A DNA stretch of 64,000 nucleotides. It comes from Euryodendron excelsum. Its lineage: Eukaryota > Streptophyta > Magnoliopsida > Ericales > Pentaphylacaceae. Shown here in pieces: positions 33,552 to 46,113 of this stretch (the first letter of the stretch is position 1; the number at the start of each line of letters is the position of its first letter). The DNA lies in contig CM065381.1 of NCBI GenBank assembly GCA_033060915.1, forward strand, positions 634,501 to 698,500. The letters run 5' to 3'. Below the pieces are notes generated by a model that ran no database searches, had not been told where the DNA came from, and saw only the letters and a list, made by a program, of their open reading frames with translations. A program made the translations under genes and the position numbers.

Positions 33552-36500
33552 CGAAATGATCGTTTTGCCCCTAGTGGGCCGGTCTCCTTTTCCGACCACG
33601 CCGGCTCTGGAAATCAAACCGGCAACCTCCGGGAACATTCTAAATAATGTTTCCAGATCCTAAGTCTTCTTCCGGGACAATCCGAGTCTGTCCCGGCAAT
33701 TTTTCGGTCCGATTGACCGTTTTGCCCCTAAAGGCCCGGTCAACCTTTTCGACACATCTTATCCTCACTTTTCAAGTCAAATAGCTCCAGGACACTATTT
33801 TAAGTGTTCCTGCTCCTTTCCGGCCTTCCGGGTCATTCCCGGCTCCTCCAAATCATTCCCGGACTTTCCGGAGCCACTCCTAGTGAAGCTAGGCTAAAAA
33901 TTGCATGGTAGTCACTAGTACAGGTGCCCAAATCTAGTAAAAAATACGTTGATTGCCGACCTTAAACATTTCCTAAATGGCTAGCGCCAAGCCAAAAAAT
34001 GGCCTGGCGCCACTGCAACAGGCGCCAGTGTTGTCCAACCTCTATAAATACAGAGCCTCATTCAACGTGAAAAAGATCTGCAAATTCAACCTAAAAATCA
34101 TATAATTCGATATACAGAGCTTGTGCACTCCCTAAACCCTAGCCTCCTTAGGTTTTTCTAAACCCTAGCCACTATACACTAAACCCTAGCCTCCTATACA
34201 CTCCTATGCTTCCCCATACACTCATACACTAACCTTTAACCCTCCTTCGAAGACTTGAAGAGTTGTAATATGAAGTTTGAAGCTTGAAGACAACTCTTGA
34301 AGACTGAAAGTGAAGATCAAGACGAAGACCGAAGACCAAAGAAAGCAAGGCGCGTAAAATAACAAGACATACGGTAGGCTCCCTATTTAAATTTTTGCAC
34401 TTCCCCCCTCTCTCTTCTCTCTCCAACCCACTTGGGTTTTCTCTATTTTAATCCCCCATCTTTTTCCCCCTGTTTATTTGTATGCTTGAAACAAGGGGAT
34501 TCCCGGTCCATGTATAGGATCGGGCTATTAGAGAGTCACCGTGTCGGGGGCTTTCTTCTAGTCTAACCAGAGACCACGTGGGTCCGGCCCCCTTGATTAT
34601 GTGGTGAAGCCTTAGCCTTGTATGTTCACGACCCCAAATTGCATTGTGCATATCATAGTCTTGCATCTTCCAAAATTCGTTTTCAAACTCATTTTCAAAA
34701 CCGTTTTCAAACTTGTTTTCAAAATTGTATCAAAATTTTCTTTTCAAAAACTTGTTTTCAAAATCACAATCCTAGGGTGCTTCTAGCTTTTCTATGGCTA
34801 GGATTGCTTTAGGAAAGTGTTATATTTAAAGTGACTTTCATGGTCCATATGTTCAACTCTTGTTGTTTTCAAAACCACTTTCCTAAAGTGGTTTTAGCCC
34901 TTGTATGGTTAGAATTGCTTTAGGAAAGTGAGATGTTTTTACATCTTTCAAAAACTCTCCTTTTAAATCCCTCTTCCTCAAAATCTCTTTTTCAACATAC
35001 TTTCCTAAAACTCTCCTCTCCAAAATTGTTTTCAAAAACTCCCTCCCAAAATCTATTTTTCAAAACTCCCTTTTTCAACTCCTTTCCAAAATCCTCTCCC
35101 TAAAATCCACTTTCTAAAAACGTTTTCCGAAAATCTTTTCAAAAACTCTCTTCAACAATCTTCTACCAAAAATCTTCCTAGAAAAATTCTCTCGAAAAAT
35201 CTTTTCAAAAACTCTCTTCCTAAAATATTCCTTCTAGAAATTCGCCTCTAGGATTTTCCTTCTAAAATCTTCGTTTCTAAAAACACACTTTCCAAAAACT
35301 CACTTTCTTTAAAAATCTCTTTCCAAAAACTCTCTTCGAATTTATTTTCCAAAAACTTTTCTCTCTAGAAACTCTTCCCTAGGATTCCTTTCTAGAAAAC
35401 CTTCGTTTCCAAAAACGCACTTTCCAAAAATTATCTTTCCTTTGAGCCCAAGTCAAGCCCTAGAACCCAAGATTAGGAAACCCTAATTTTCTTTTCAAAA
35501 ACATGATTTCAAACTTTGCCCCAAATCTAGGTTTTCAAAACCTCTCGTTTTCTACATCCAAACTATACACATTTCCAAAACCTCTTTTCTATGTTAAAAT
35601 TCTATACTTTCAAATCTAGGGTTTCTAGAATCTCCCTTTTCAAATCTTTGCCAAATCCTATCTTCCCTTTAGGAAACCAAATCAAATCTTCCCGTTTAGG
35701 AAACTAGATCCCGTCCTCTGTTTTTTGAAACAAAATCAAACCTTTGCTTTTAGAAACCAAATCTAATCCCCTCCTAATCCAAACCTTTCTTAATTCAATT
35801 CCTTCCTAAACCATAAGTTTCTTAAACCTAAACTAAAAATCTTTCCTAAAATTTCAAAATCCAAATCTTTCTTAAATCGAATCCTTCCTAATCTTCTCAT
35901 TTCCTAAACCTTAAGTTCCTAAAATTTGAAAATAAAAATCTTTCCTAAATTTAAAAACTCAACTTTTCAAATCTTTCCTAATTCAACCCTTTCCTAATTC
36001 TACCCTCTTTTCAAATATTAACTTTTCAAACCTTTCCTAAACTTCAACATCTTTCCAAATCTAAGACTTTTTTAAACTCAAAACTTTCTTAATTCAAACA
36101 TTTCCTAAATCTAATTTTTCTCTAAGCCTTCCAAGTCGAGTCAAATCTTTTCTAAGTCTAGGTTTCCTAAAACCAAGTCTTTCCAAAATCAATCTTTCCA
36201 AAGCAAGTCCAATCTTCTCAATTTCAATTTCCAATCTCCTCTTCTAATCTCAAATCAAATCCAATTTTCAATTCAATCTCTTTCTTCAAATCAACTCTTC
36301 TATTTTCAATCGGACTTCGGTCCGAACTACGACTAACCTGATTCCCCCCAAAGGGATACGTAGGCAACCTTCATAGGTGCGGTCACAACACTTTTCAAAA
36401 TTTCAATTTCACTCTCATGGGTGCAGTTTCTACATTTTTCAAATCCCAAATTCCAATCTATTTTCAAAATTCCAATTTCAAAATTTCTATTTTCAAATTT

Positions 36501-37160
36501 CTATTTCTAAATTTTCAAACTTTCCAATTTCAATTCCATCCTTCAAATCTATTTTCAAATCAAATCAATTTCAAATCGATCTCTTTTCAAATCTATTTTT
36601 CAATTCTTTTAACTTGCACTTGCATATCATGCATCATATTTTTCAAGCATTATTTTTCAAAGTGGATAGGATTGACCAATAGTTAGTTGAAGACTCTCAT
36701 AGGTGAATCTAGGGTAGATTGACATGTAGGTACCGAAAAGGCGGGGTAGGGTGATGGTTTAGTGCGTCTTCCCTACACGTAACCAACCTCCGAACCTAGA
36801 ATCACTGATTTCAAAGACCAAAACGGAGTTATTTTTCAAAAAGGGCTAAATGTTTTCCAAAGGTTGCCAAACAACTTGTTTTCTTAAAAACCCTCTCTCG
36901 AGGAGATATTTTCAAAATCGATTTTTCAAAAACCCTAAGTGTAGTTTTCAGATTATTCTTAGTTTTTAGGTGAGCTAACTCATCTTAATCAAGTTAGGTG
37001 GCGACTCCGAATCTTTTTCAAAAGCCTTTTATTCAAAACAAATTTTCAATTCAAACCTAGTCGCACTCATTCTTTTAGGAGGGTGAGTTCTAACAAGAGA
37101 GTACAACATTTTTCTCGCTTGTGTGAGTATTCCTCGAGTGCGAAAAATCTGGGCGCGACA
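33552..37160 (+). mobile_element. Family A giant LTR, copy 6 (5' truncated)
   Basis: It begins inside the CCGG repeat region (GCGAAATGATCGTTTTGCCCC) and ends normally at GGGCGCGACA with right flank ATTAG. It lacks the head, the hairpin array and most of the repeat units. It keeps GGCGCC sites, TATA at 34043-34050, the G-poor block, and a CGGAC hairpin with a TTCG loop at 36311-36324. The missing 5' part and its ATTAG flank are found inverted at the right end of copy 4. Confidence 0.82.
34043..34050 (+). promoter_or_regulatory. TATA box, family A copy 6
   Basis: TATAAATACAGAGCC, conserved position. Confidence 0.75.
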
Positions 37161-38227
37161 ATTAGGACTACCTGTCGATGACGAGCCTATCATCTGACGG
37201 GAGGATTGGACTCTGTGCAGGAGTGGCAGGACCAGTGTGTCTAGTTGTTAGGTGTGGCCCCACCCCAAGAGTAGTTAGATAGGGGGTGCGTTTAGATTAC
37301 ATGGCCCCGTGACACTTTCCAGGCCCTTCCAGTTGGAGTTGATGACGTTATTGTACGGCAGCACGCATGTGTATATATACTTCGCCTGATTGGGGGGGAG
37401 GGGGTGTTGATGTTAGATTTATCCCAGACTCTTGTAAGACTGTCATATCTCCCATTTCTGGAGGACTTAGACGCGGTAGGGAGATATAGCTAGGGCAGTG
37501 CCACCTTAGCTATGCTTTATAGGTCGATGTGTCAGGCGACGAAGCCAGACGGAAAGTAGATAGCGGGCGCACAACTTTTGTTGCAAGTTCAATAACATTG
37601 CACTTTATCCAGTATGTAGTACTGTTTTATTTTTATTGCATTTACTATTTGTGTTAACATTGAACTTTATTCAAGTATGGGTTTGGGAGAGATTCCCATG
37701 CATGTGCCCTAGTCATAGAGATCAGCCTACTAATGGACAACAACCCTTAGATATAGCTAGGGTACAGTTACCTGGTGGCCCGTGGGTAGATAGATATGTA
37801 CCAATCAATTATCTATGTTTACCTTATTATTTTCAGTCATTAAACATAGTTTTGATATTATATCCATATATCTGTCAGATGGAGATCGAGATATCATACA
37901 GATACAATGTCAACCCTGTTATCCGTGTAAACCGCGATCAGTTGGACCGCTTGAGGCCGGACAAGGTATGAATACTACATGAATTTTTTTTTTTGTTTTT
38001 TTGGTTCATATATTTCAATTAGTAATGGGTACCACATTTTTATATGTTTGTAGTTCATATGGAGGCCATATGATGCTATTATGGATTCACTTCCAGATTA
38101 TTGTCGAGCTGGGAGTGATATTTGGGTGACTTGATCTCCATTATTGTGCTTCGAGGTCGTAGAGTGGCATCTGCTTGATCGTGTATGTCGACAGTTTGGT
38201 TTCAGACAGGTCATTCCACAAGCTCAT
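37161..38227 (+). pseudogene. Plant mobile domain (PMD) gene, N-terminal and middle part
   Basis: PMD (aminotransferase-like, MAIL1/MAIN-related) proteins derive from transposons; host versions act in gene silencing and genome stability, while many copies sit in MULE or gypsy elements. Here the frame reads GLPVDDEP at the start, then a decayed stretch with several stops. A probable intron covers about 37600-37673. The next exon has VWVWERFP, PSHRDQPTNGQQP and NRDQLDRLRPDK. A GT-AG intron follows at 37966-38053, then an exon with FIWRPYDAIMDSLPDYC, a TGA, and PLLCFEVVEWHLLDRVCRQFG ending in QVIPQAH. The Athila element is inserted after CTCAT (38223-38227), and the exon resumes in frame at 54248. 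Stops in exons show it is dead. It may have been a second gene of the element that carried the MULE transposase. Confidence 0.8.
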
Positions 38228-38529
38228 TGATCGCTTCCAGAAAGTGCAATATGATCCGCAATTGCACGGCCGCGATGTAGTAATACTCGGAGGAGTCCGA
38301 GATCGATCCACAGGGAAGACGGTTGGTGTCTGTAAGCACCCCATTTTTGACCGCTCGGCAGTCTACACTCCGTCCAGACTTGTTTTCAAGTCATTTTGGG
38401 CATATTCCTATCGAATCCAATTCCCTAGGTCCAGATTTCATCTTTCCATCGCTTCGCGGGCCTGTCAGGCCCAAATAGAGGCAAAATGACCAAAATGCCC
38501 TTAGGGGCATGATCCTTTCTTTTCCAATT

Positions 38530-39285
38530 CCAAACCCTCTCTCGAGACAGTTTATTCCTCGAGACGGTCCGAGTAGCAAAACTACTCACAAAACCGTCAG
38601 AGTGGCGGAAACACTCACAAAACCGTCAGAGTGGCGGAAACACTCACAAAACCGTCAGAGTGGCGGAAACACTCACAAAACCGTTAGGGTGGCGGAAACA
38701 CTCACAAAACCGTTAGAGTGGCGGAAACACTCACAAAACCGTTAGAGTGGCGGAAACACTCAAAACCCAGGCATGTCTCTTCGGAGACGGTAAGACCCCT
38801 TTCCAATCCCTCTCTCGAGATAGTTTATTCCTCGAGACGGTTCAAATCCAGGCACGTCTCTTCGGAGACGGTAAGACCCCTTTCCAATCCCTCTCTCGAG
38901 ACAGTTTATTCCTCGAGACGGTCCGAGTAGCAAAACTACTCACAAAACCGTTAGAGTAGCAGAAATACTCAACCGTTAGAGTAGCGGAAATACTCACAGA
39001 ACCGTTAGAGTAGCGGAAATACTCACACAACCGTTAGAGTAGCGGAAGTACTCATAGAACCGTTAGAGTAGCGGAAATACTCACAGAACTGTTAGAGTAG
39101 CGGAAATACTCATAGAACCGTTAGAGTAGCAAAAATACTCACAGAACCGTTAGAGTAGCGAAAATACTCAACCGTTAGAGTAGCGGAAATACTCCCAAAT
39201 CATCAATCCCGTCCGAGTAGTGGAAATACTCAACCCCGTCCGAGTAGCGAAAATACTCACACCGTTAGAGTGGCGAAAACACTCA
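38530..39285 (+). repeat. U3 hairpin array, copy 7
   Basis: It contains all hairpin types: GAGTAGCAAAACTACTC (38570-38586), GAGTGGCGGAAACACTC (38599-38615 and repeats), CGTCTCTTCGGAGACG (38855-38870), TCTCGAG/CTCGAGA pairs, then about ten GAGTAGCGGAAATACTC units. Confidence 0.92.
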
Positions 39286-39958
39286 AAACCTAGGTCAACA
39301 CCCGTGTCTGTTAGCTCACTTCGGTGGAAAAGGACCAGACTACCCTTAGGACCTTTTCCGAGACTTTTCGGTCAAGATGACCATTTTGTCCCTAGGCATC
39401 AGAACGCCCCGGGAACCACACCGGCTCTGGGTATCAAACCGGTAACCCCCTGAGAATACTTTTTATAGTATTCTCAACCTTCCTTTACCTTTCCGGACCA
39501 TTCCGAGTTAGTTCCGACCAACCCGGTGCAAAATGACCGTTTTGCCCCTAGTGGGCCGGTCTCCTTTTCTGACCACGCCGGCTCTGGGTATCAAACCGGC
39601 AACCTCTGGGAACATTCTAAATAATGTTTCCAGATCCAAATTCTTCTTCCGGGACAGTTTGAGTCTGTCTCGGCAGTTTTTCGATCCGATTGACGGTTTT
39701 GCCCCTAAAGGCTCGGTCAACCTTTCCGACACATCCAATCCTCACTTTTCAAGTCAAATACCTCCAGGACACTATTTTAAGTGTTCCTGCTCCTTTTCGG
39801 CTTTCCGGGTCACTCCCGGCTCCTTCAAATCATTCTCGGACTTTCCAGAGTCACTCCTAGTGAAGCCAGGCTAAAATTTACATGGTAGTCACTAGTACAG
39901 GCGCCCAAATCTGGTCAAAGATACGTTGCTTGCCGACCTTAATTGTTTCCTAAATGGC

Positions 39959-39981
39959 TGGCGCCACTAGTAGTGGCGCCA
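39959..39981. repeat. GGCGCC palindrome upstream of TATA, copy 7
   Basis: Two perfect 11-base arms, TGGCGCCACTA and TAGTGGCGCCA, around a single central G, followed by more GGCGCCA copies up to 40060. Similar palindromes occur in copy 2 (10008-10030) and copy 3 (near 20391-20413). Confidence 0.9.
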
Positions 39982-40072
39982 AGCCAAAAAATGGCCTGGT
40001 GCCATTAGTAGTGGCGCCAGTGTAAATTTTGCCCTGGCGCCACTGCAACAGGCGCCAGGCTTGTCCAGCTTC

Positions 40073-40080
40073 TATATATA
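40073..40080 (+). promoter_or_regulatory. TATA box, family A copy 7 (variant)
   Basis: TATATATACAGAGCC, the only copy with TATATATA instead of TATAAATA. Confidence 0.7.
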
Positions 40081-43000
40081 CAGAGCCTCATTCAACGTGA
40101 AAGGGGTCTGCAAACTTAACCTAGAAATCATACAATTCGATACACAGAGCTCGAGCACCTCCAAAAACCCTAGCCTCCCTAGGTTTTCCAAACCCTAGCC
40201 ACTATACACAAACCCTAGCCTCCTATACACTTATACACACCCCTATACACTCATACACTAGCCTTCAACCACTCTCTCAAGACTTAAAGAGCAGCCATCC
40301 AAAGCTTGAAGACAACCCTTGAAGATTGAAGGGTGAAGATCAAGACCCAAGACCGAAGACCGAAGACCGAAGACTGCACGGCGCGCAAAATAAACAAGAA
40401 ACAAGGTAGGCTCCCTATTCAATTTTCTGCACTTTCCCCCCCTCTCTTCTCTCTCCAACCCACCTGGGTTTTCTCTATTTTAATCCCCCATCTCTTTCCC
40501 CCCCTTTTTTTGCATGCTTGAAACAAGGGGATTCCCGGTCCATGTGTAGGATTGGACTATGAGAGAGTCACTGTGTCGGGGGCTTTCTTCTAGTCTAACC
40601 AGAGACCACGTGGGTCCGGCCCCCTTGATTGTGTGGTGAAGCCTTAACCTTGTATGTTCACGACCCCAAATTGCATTGTGCATATCGTAATCTTGCATCT
40701 TCCAAAAATTCGTTTTCAAAAAGTTGTTTTCAAAAAATCGTTTTCAAACTTGTTTTCAAAATTGCATCAAAATCTCTTTTTCAAAAACTTGTTTTCAAAA
40801 CCACAATTCCAGGGTGATTCTAGCCTTTCCATGGCTAGGGTTGCTTTAGGATAGTGTTATATTAAAAGTGGCCTTTTGGCCTATATTTTCAAACTTTGTT
40901 TTCAAAACCACTTTCTTAAAGTGGTTCTAGCCCTCTTATGGCTAGAATCGCTTTAGGAAAGTGAGATGTTTTCATACTTTCCAAAAAGTTCTCTTTTCAA
41001 AAATCCCTCTTCCAAAAAAATCTCTTTTTCAACATACTTTCCTAAAACTCTCCTCTCCAAAAGTGTTTTCTAAAAACTCTTTCCAAAATCTATTTTTCAA
41101 AATCTCTCTTTTTCAACTCCTTTCCAAAATCCTCTCCCCAAAATCCACTTTCTAAAAACTCTCTTTCTAAAATCTTCCTTCTAGAAACTCGCCTCTAGGA
41201 TTCTTCCTTCCAAAATATACGTTTCCAAAAACACACTTCCCAAAACTCCTTCTCTTTAAAATCTTTTTCAAAAACTCTCTTTTCAAATTCACTTTCCAAA
41301 AACTCCTCCCTAGGATTTCCTTCTAAAAACTCGTTTCCAAAAGCGTATTTTCCAAAAATCTCTAGAGCCCAAATCGAGCCTTAGAGCCCACAATTAGGAA
41401 ACCCTAATTTTCTTTCCAAAAATATGATTTTCAAATTTTGCCCTAAACCTAGGTTTCCAAAATCTTTTGTTTTCTACATCAAAACTATACATGTTTCCAA
41501 AACCTCTTTTCTACGCCAAAACTATAATTTTCCAAACCTAGGGTTTCTAGAATCCCCCTTTCCAAATCCTTGCCAAATCCTATCTTCCCTTTAGGAAACC
41601 AAATCAAATCTCCCCGTTTAGGAAACTAGATCCCGTCCTCCGTTTTTGGAAACAAAATCAAATCTGTTCTTTTAGAAACTAAATCCAATCCCCTCCTAAT
41701 CCCAAACCTTTACTAATTCAATTCCTTCCTAAACTATAAGTTTCCTAAACCCTAGCTCTAAACCTTTCCTTAAATTTTAAAATCCAACTCTTTCTTAATT
41801 CAAATCCTTCCTAAACTTCCACTTTCCTAAATCTTAGGTTTCCAAAACTTGAACGTAAAAATCTTTCCTAAACTTTAAAACTCAACCTTCCAACCTTTCC
41901 TAATCTCCTAAACCTTCCAAGTCGAGTCAAGCTTTTCCTAAGTCTAGGTTTCCTAAACCTTTATCTTTCTCTTTTTCAAAACAAGTCCAAATCTATCTTT
42001 TCAAATCAAAGTCCAATTTTCTCAATTTCAATTTCCAATCTCCTCTTCCAATTCCAAATCGAATTCAATTTCCAATTCAATCTCCTTCTTCAAATGCACT
42101 CTTCTATTTTCAATCGGACTCTTGTCCGAACTACGACTGACCTGATTCCCCCAAAGGGATACGTAGGCAACCTTCATAGGTGCGGTCACAATATTTTTCA
42201 AACTTTCAATTCCACCCTCATGGGTGCGGTTTCTAAAATCTTTCCAAATTTCAAATTCCAATCAATTTTCAAATTCCAATTTCAAAATTTCTATTTTCAA
42301 ATTTCTATTTCTAATTTTTCAAACTTTCCAATTCCAATTCTATGTTTTCAAATCTCTTCTAAAATCAAATCAAATTCTTCTTTTTCCCTTACAAATCTAT
42401 TCCTAAATCAACTTTCTTTTCTATTGCATTTGCATATCATGTATCATGTGAGTTTTTTTAAACATTGTTTTTCAAAGTGGATAGGGTTGAACTATAGTTG
42501 ATTAAAGACTCTCATAGGTGAATCTAGGGTAAATTGACATGTAGGTACCGAAAGGGCGGGGTAGGGTGATAGCTTAGTGCGTCTTCCCTACACGTAACCA
42601 ACCTCCGAACCTAGATCACTGATTTCAAAGACCAAAAAGGAGTTATTTTTTAAAAAGGGCTAAATGTTTTCCAAAGCTTGCCAAACAACCTATTTTTCGT
42701 AAAAAACCCTCTCTTGAGGATATTTTCAAAATCGTTTTTCAAAACCCTAAGTGTAGTCTTCGGATTAATCTTGGTTTTTAGGTGACCTAACTCACCTTAA
42801 TCAAGTTAGGTGGGGACTCCGAATCTTTTTCAAAAGCCCTTTATTCAAATCAATTTTTCAATTCAAACCTAGTCGCACTCATTCTTCTAAGAGGGTGAGT
42901 TCTAACGAGAGAGTACAACATTTTTCCCGCTTGTGTGAGTATTCCTCGAGTGCGAAAAATCTGGGCGCGACAGTGTCCAAAGGAAACTCCCTTTAAACAA

Positions 43001-43670
43001 ACAAAAACTCAAAGAATAACCTCAAAAATAAGAAATAAAAATGTTTTGGTTTGAAGAGATTGTTTATCTAAGGATCAAATAAAAATAAGGGTTTCACTAA
43101 GTAGAAGAAGATCTTGGCTAAAAACGATTCAATTGCCCGGTAGAATGATAATTTCCCAAGGTATTTATTTGTAACTCAATTCAACAACAACAACTTATGT
43201 CATTGAATCGGAAGATTTCGCGGTTAAAACCAATTTAGAATCTATCTCAACTTTATTCAGTATTTTTAGAAAATAGATTCGAAGTGTTCATATCAGGGAT
43301 CTAAGCAACACCCATACGAGATCAACGTCGCGCATGAACACTCAAAGATTTGATCATAAACCCTTGATTTCGAAGAGAAAGGAATGAAGAAGAGAAAGAT
43401 TCAATGTTTAAAAGATGAAACAACAAAGCCCATTGAAATACCTTGTTAAACAATCAATTTCCGAACAATCTTCACGTTCCTTGCCAAGAAAGATGATTAG
43501 CTACTCATGAACATAATGAAATCTAAGACTTGTATTGAAAGCAATGGAATCAAAGACAAGAATATTATTAATCTAATGAAAGAAGACAATATGAAAGCTC
43601 TCTAATATTCTCTCTAACTCTAAAAATGACGTCTAAAACTCAGCCCCCCGAATTAGGGTTTTTAAGGAAG

Positions 43671-43678
43671 TATTTATA
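43671..43678 (-). promoter_or_regulatory. TATA box in Athila 3' LTR
   Basis: TATAAATA on the minus strand (CCTATAAATACTTCC), just downstream in element sense of the GTGTCCGGACAC repeats. The 5' LTR counterpart is at 53797-53804. Confidence 0.75.
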
Positions 43679-43712
43679 GGTTTAAAGTTATACAAAAAAT
43701 TGGATCTTCGTA

Positions 43713-43975
43713 GGGTGTCCAGACATGTGTCCGGACACTGTATCAATTCCCAGGGTGTCTGGACTCTCTGTTCAAGGTTCCGAATAAGTTACAGAAGTTG
43801 TGCAGGGTGTCCGGACACATGTTCGGACACTGTCACATTCCCAAATGTGTCCGGACTTCCTGATTTTGTTCTTGAATTGAGCCTCTGAAGTTTCTCAGGG
43901 TGTCCGGACACGTGTCCGGACATGATTGCATCACTCGGGGTGTCTAGACATGTGTCCGGACATCCTTGTCAAGTT
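43713..43975. repeat. GTGTCCGGACAC quasi-palindrome cluster, Athila 3' LTR
   Basis: Several copies of GGGTGTCCGGACAC-like sequence, often paired as GGACATGTGTCC or GGACACGTGTCC. The latter contains the G-box CACGTG. The cluster lies directly upstream of the TATA box in element sense, so it is an enhancer candidate. Confidence 0.85.
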
Positions 43976-44169
43976 TTGGCCAATTTTGCTCCTTTGTCCC
44001 GGTTTCTCTTCTGAATGCTACCAAACACTCCCGGATGCTCCAATTCACTCCAAAACCCTACAAAACATCCAAATAAACTTTATTAGACTAAAAACATAAA
44101 TATAACATTTTTCTAAGGTTAACAAAGTACAAATTGAAGCGAATGAATTACACTTTAATAGTGTACTCA

Positions 44170-44182
44170 CACCCCCCAACTT
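44170..44182 (-). promoter_or_regulatory. Polypurine tract of Athila element
   Basis: AAGTTGGGGGGTG on the minus strand, directly next to the 3' LTR start TGAGTACAC. This is where plus-strand DNA synthesis would be primed. Confidence 0.85.
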
Positions 44183-46113
44183 AACTTTTGCTAGACCCGA
44201 GCAAAACTTCTAAACTCTAGATGAAATAAAACTCCACTTTTGTAGGGATCACGGATGCATTTAGCTTATGCATCAAGCCTTTGAACCCCTAGGTTACCCT
44301 AGTGGACGAGTATAGTCTCGTGAGGGTTTCCAGTGATGATACCCACAAACATCACAACCATCCTGCACTCAAAAGTAGTTAAAACAGTTAATACCATGCA
44401 GGAGTCAAAATGAATCACTAAATCCCAACTCATCTTAAACTCGAACATAAACGTTAGAACAAATCTCAAATAACATAGAAGGGATTCAGTACAAGTGTAT
44501 AATCCTCAAAACACCATAGATCAACGAAAGAAATCAAGTAATCTGAACCTTAAAGTTTTGATTCAAAACCTCACCGGGCATACACTCACAAATAATAGAA
44601 ACTCAGGGTACTCACAATGGAAAGCTCATCCTTGAGAGGAAATACATAGGGAAACGAGAGAGCAATCTGATTACAAGAACCGATAAAATGAAAGTGTGTC
44701 CGACTTAGCATAGCTTCATGAAGAAATATTCATTGTAAAAACTGATCGAGCATTCAAAAGTATATGAACTGAACTCAATAATTCAAAAACACCCGCCATG
44801 CACACTTTGAATCAACAAGGACTTTCAAGGTTAAAACATGGTGAAGAGGTATAGGTTAGAAAAGGAAACGATAATTGGCTCAAAACATGCGCGATCAAGA
44901 CATGCAATGGAAAATCAGTACACATTTCCAATTCCCCAATTTCATTTAATATTTTGTTCTTTTTTTCCTTTTTTTCTTTCTTTTTTTTTTCCTTCTTTTA
45001 CTGTTCAATCATCCAACCTCTCTATTTTTTTTTTGTACTTCCCTTCTTTTGCTTTTTTTGTTAACTTCTCTTTTTCACAATCTCATCACAAACATATCAC
45101 CATTCTTTATTTTCAACTCAACTTTTGACAAATGAAGATACTTGTATTCTTATATGGGGAGATACTTTGGTATTGGTGTAATCAAGCAGAGATTAATCAA
45201 GTATAGGCTCAAGAAGGTTTCAAGGGAATGATTTCAACAAGAAAATCTGTGGCTCAAAATAAGAAAAATGGCCTAGTTTCATCTCCAAAAGTGTGCGCAC
45301 TCAATCACCTTGAGTTCAGAACTTTCAAATACTCAAAACAGTTTAACATATGAATCAAACCAAATGTAATGAAGCTATTAAATGAAAGAGATATGAAAGA
45401 ATTTATTCAGAGTAAATGTAGACACTCAGAAAAATGTTACGGCTTTAAAGCTCACAAGGTATAAATCTCAACTCATTCGCGGATCTAAATTACTCAACAA
45501 CCAAGGTTGAAATCTAATGTAATGATGATGCAAACAAATGTCATCCTCCTAAAACATGTATCTCAGATAAGCTCTAACAGTTATGTTAAGGTTCAAAGAA
45601 CAACTCGAAAAGTAGTAATACATTCATCACCCTATATTAGCATTAAATATTTCAACCCTTAAGATTGCATTCAAATTGATCTATAGGCATTCATACACTA
45701 AACATCATAGACATGATCACTTACAATGATATGATACGCTGCACAATAATTAAGCTCTAATAGGAAAAATAGGGTAGATGAGATTAAACCTGTCATCATG
45801 ATTCTCTATGTAAATCAAGAAGAATATATTAATAAAACCTGCATGTTTAGTCTCTTAACCAAGCATCGGAGCACAGTATGCCCAATTATCTGCTCAGCCC
45901 ATGAATACGCATCTAATACATCACAGCTGATTAGAATATCAATACATAATGATCAAGTCTATAGACTATCCAAAGAAATAAATATCCAGGATAAAGGGTC
46001 ATAACGTAATAATACAGGACACATCAGTCAACAATGAATGAAATGAGCTTTAGAACTAATATAAACATGATACAATGAAATGGCTAGATCTACTCTCAAT
46101 CGGCGACCATCAG

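Larger units (their letters stand above)
38331..42972 (+). mobile_element. Family A giant LTR, copy 7 (complete, youngest context)
   Basis: 4642 bp, ends TGTAAGCACC and GGGCGCGACA, perfect TSD GTGTC (38326-38330 and 42973-42977) inside the Athila 3' LTR. Since it sits in a young element, it is among the latest insertions. Hairpin array 38530-39285, CCGG/GAATAC units 39360-39620, a 23-bp GGCGCC palindrome at 39959-39981, variant TATATATA box at 40073-40080, AAACCCTAG leader 40160-40220, a short G-depleted block (about 41680-42090), and CGGAC hairpin 42115-42128. It is the shortest complete copy, mainly because the G-poor block is short. No coding region. Confidence 0.87.
38228..44169 (-). repeat. 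3' LTR of Athila element (split)
   Basis: LTR sequence is 38228-38330 and 42978-44169 (about 1295 bp). It is interrupted by copy 7 (38331-42972) with TSD GTGTC. It starts TGAGTACAC in element sense and ends at TGATCG on the plus strand. It carries one more GTGTCCGGACAC-type repeat than the 5' LTR. TATA on the minus strand is at 43671-43678. Confidence 0.92.

Noticed and set aside
39959..40060. GGCGCCA strings as primer-binding sites of family A
   Set aside because: They lie upstream of the TATA box within the LTR, as palindromes, and are not next to an LTR 3' end.
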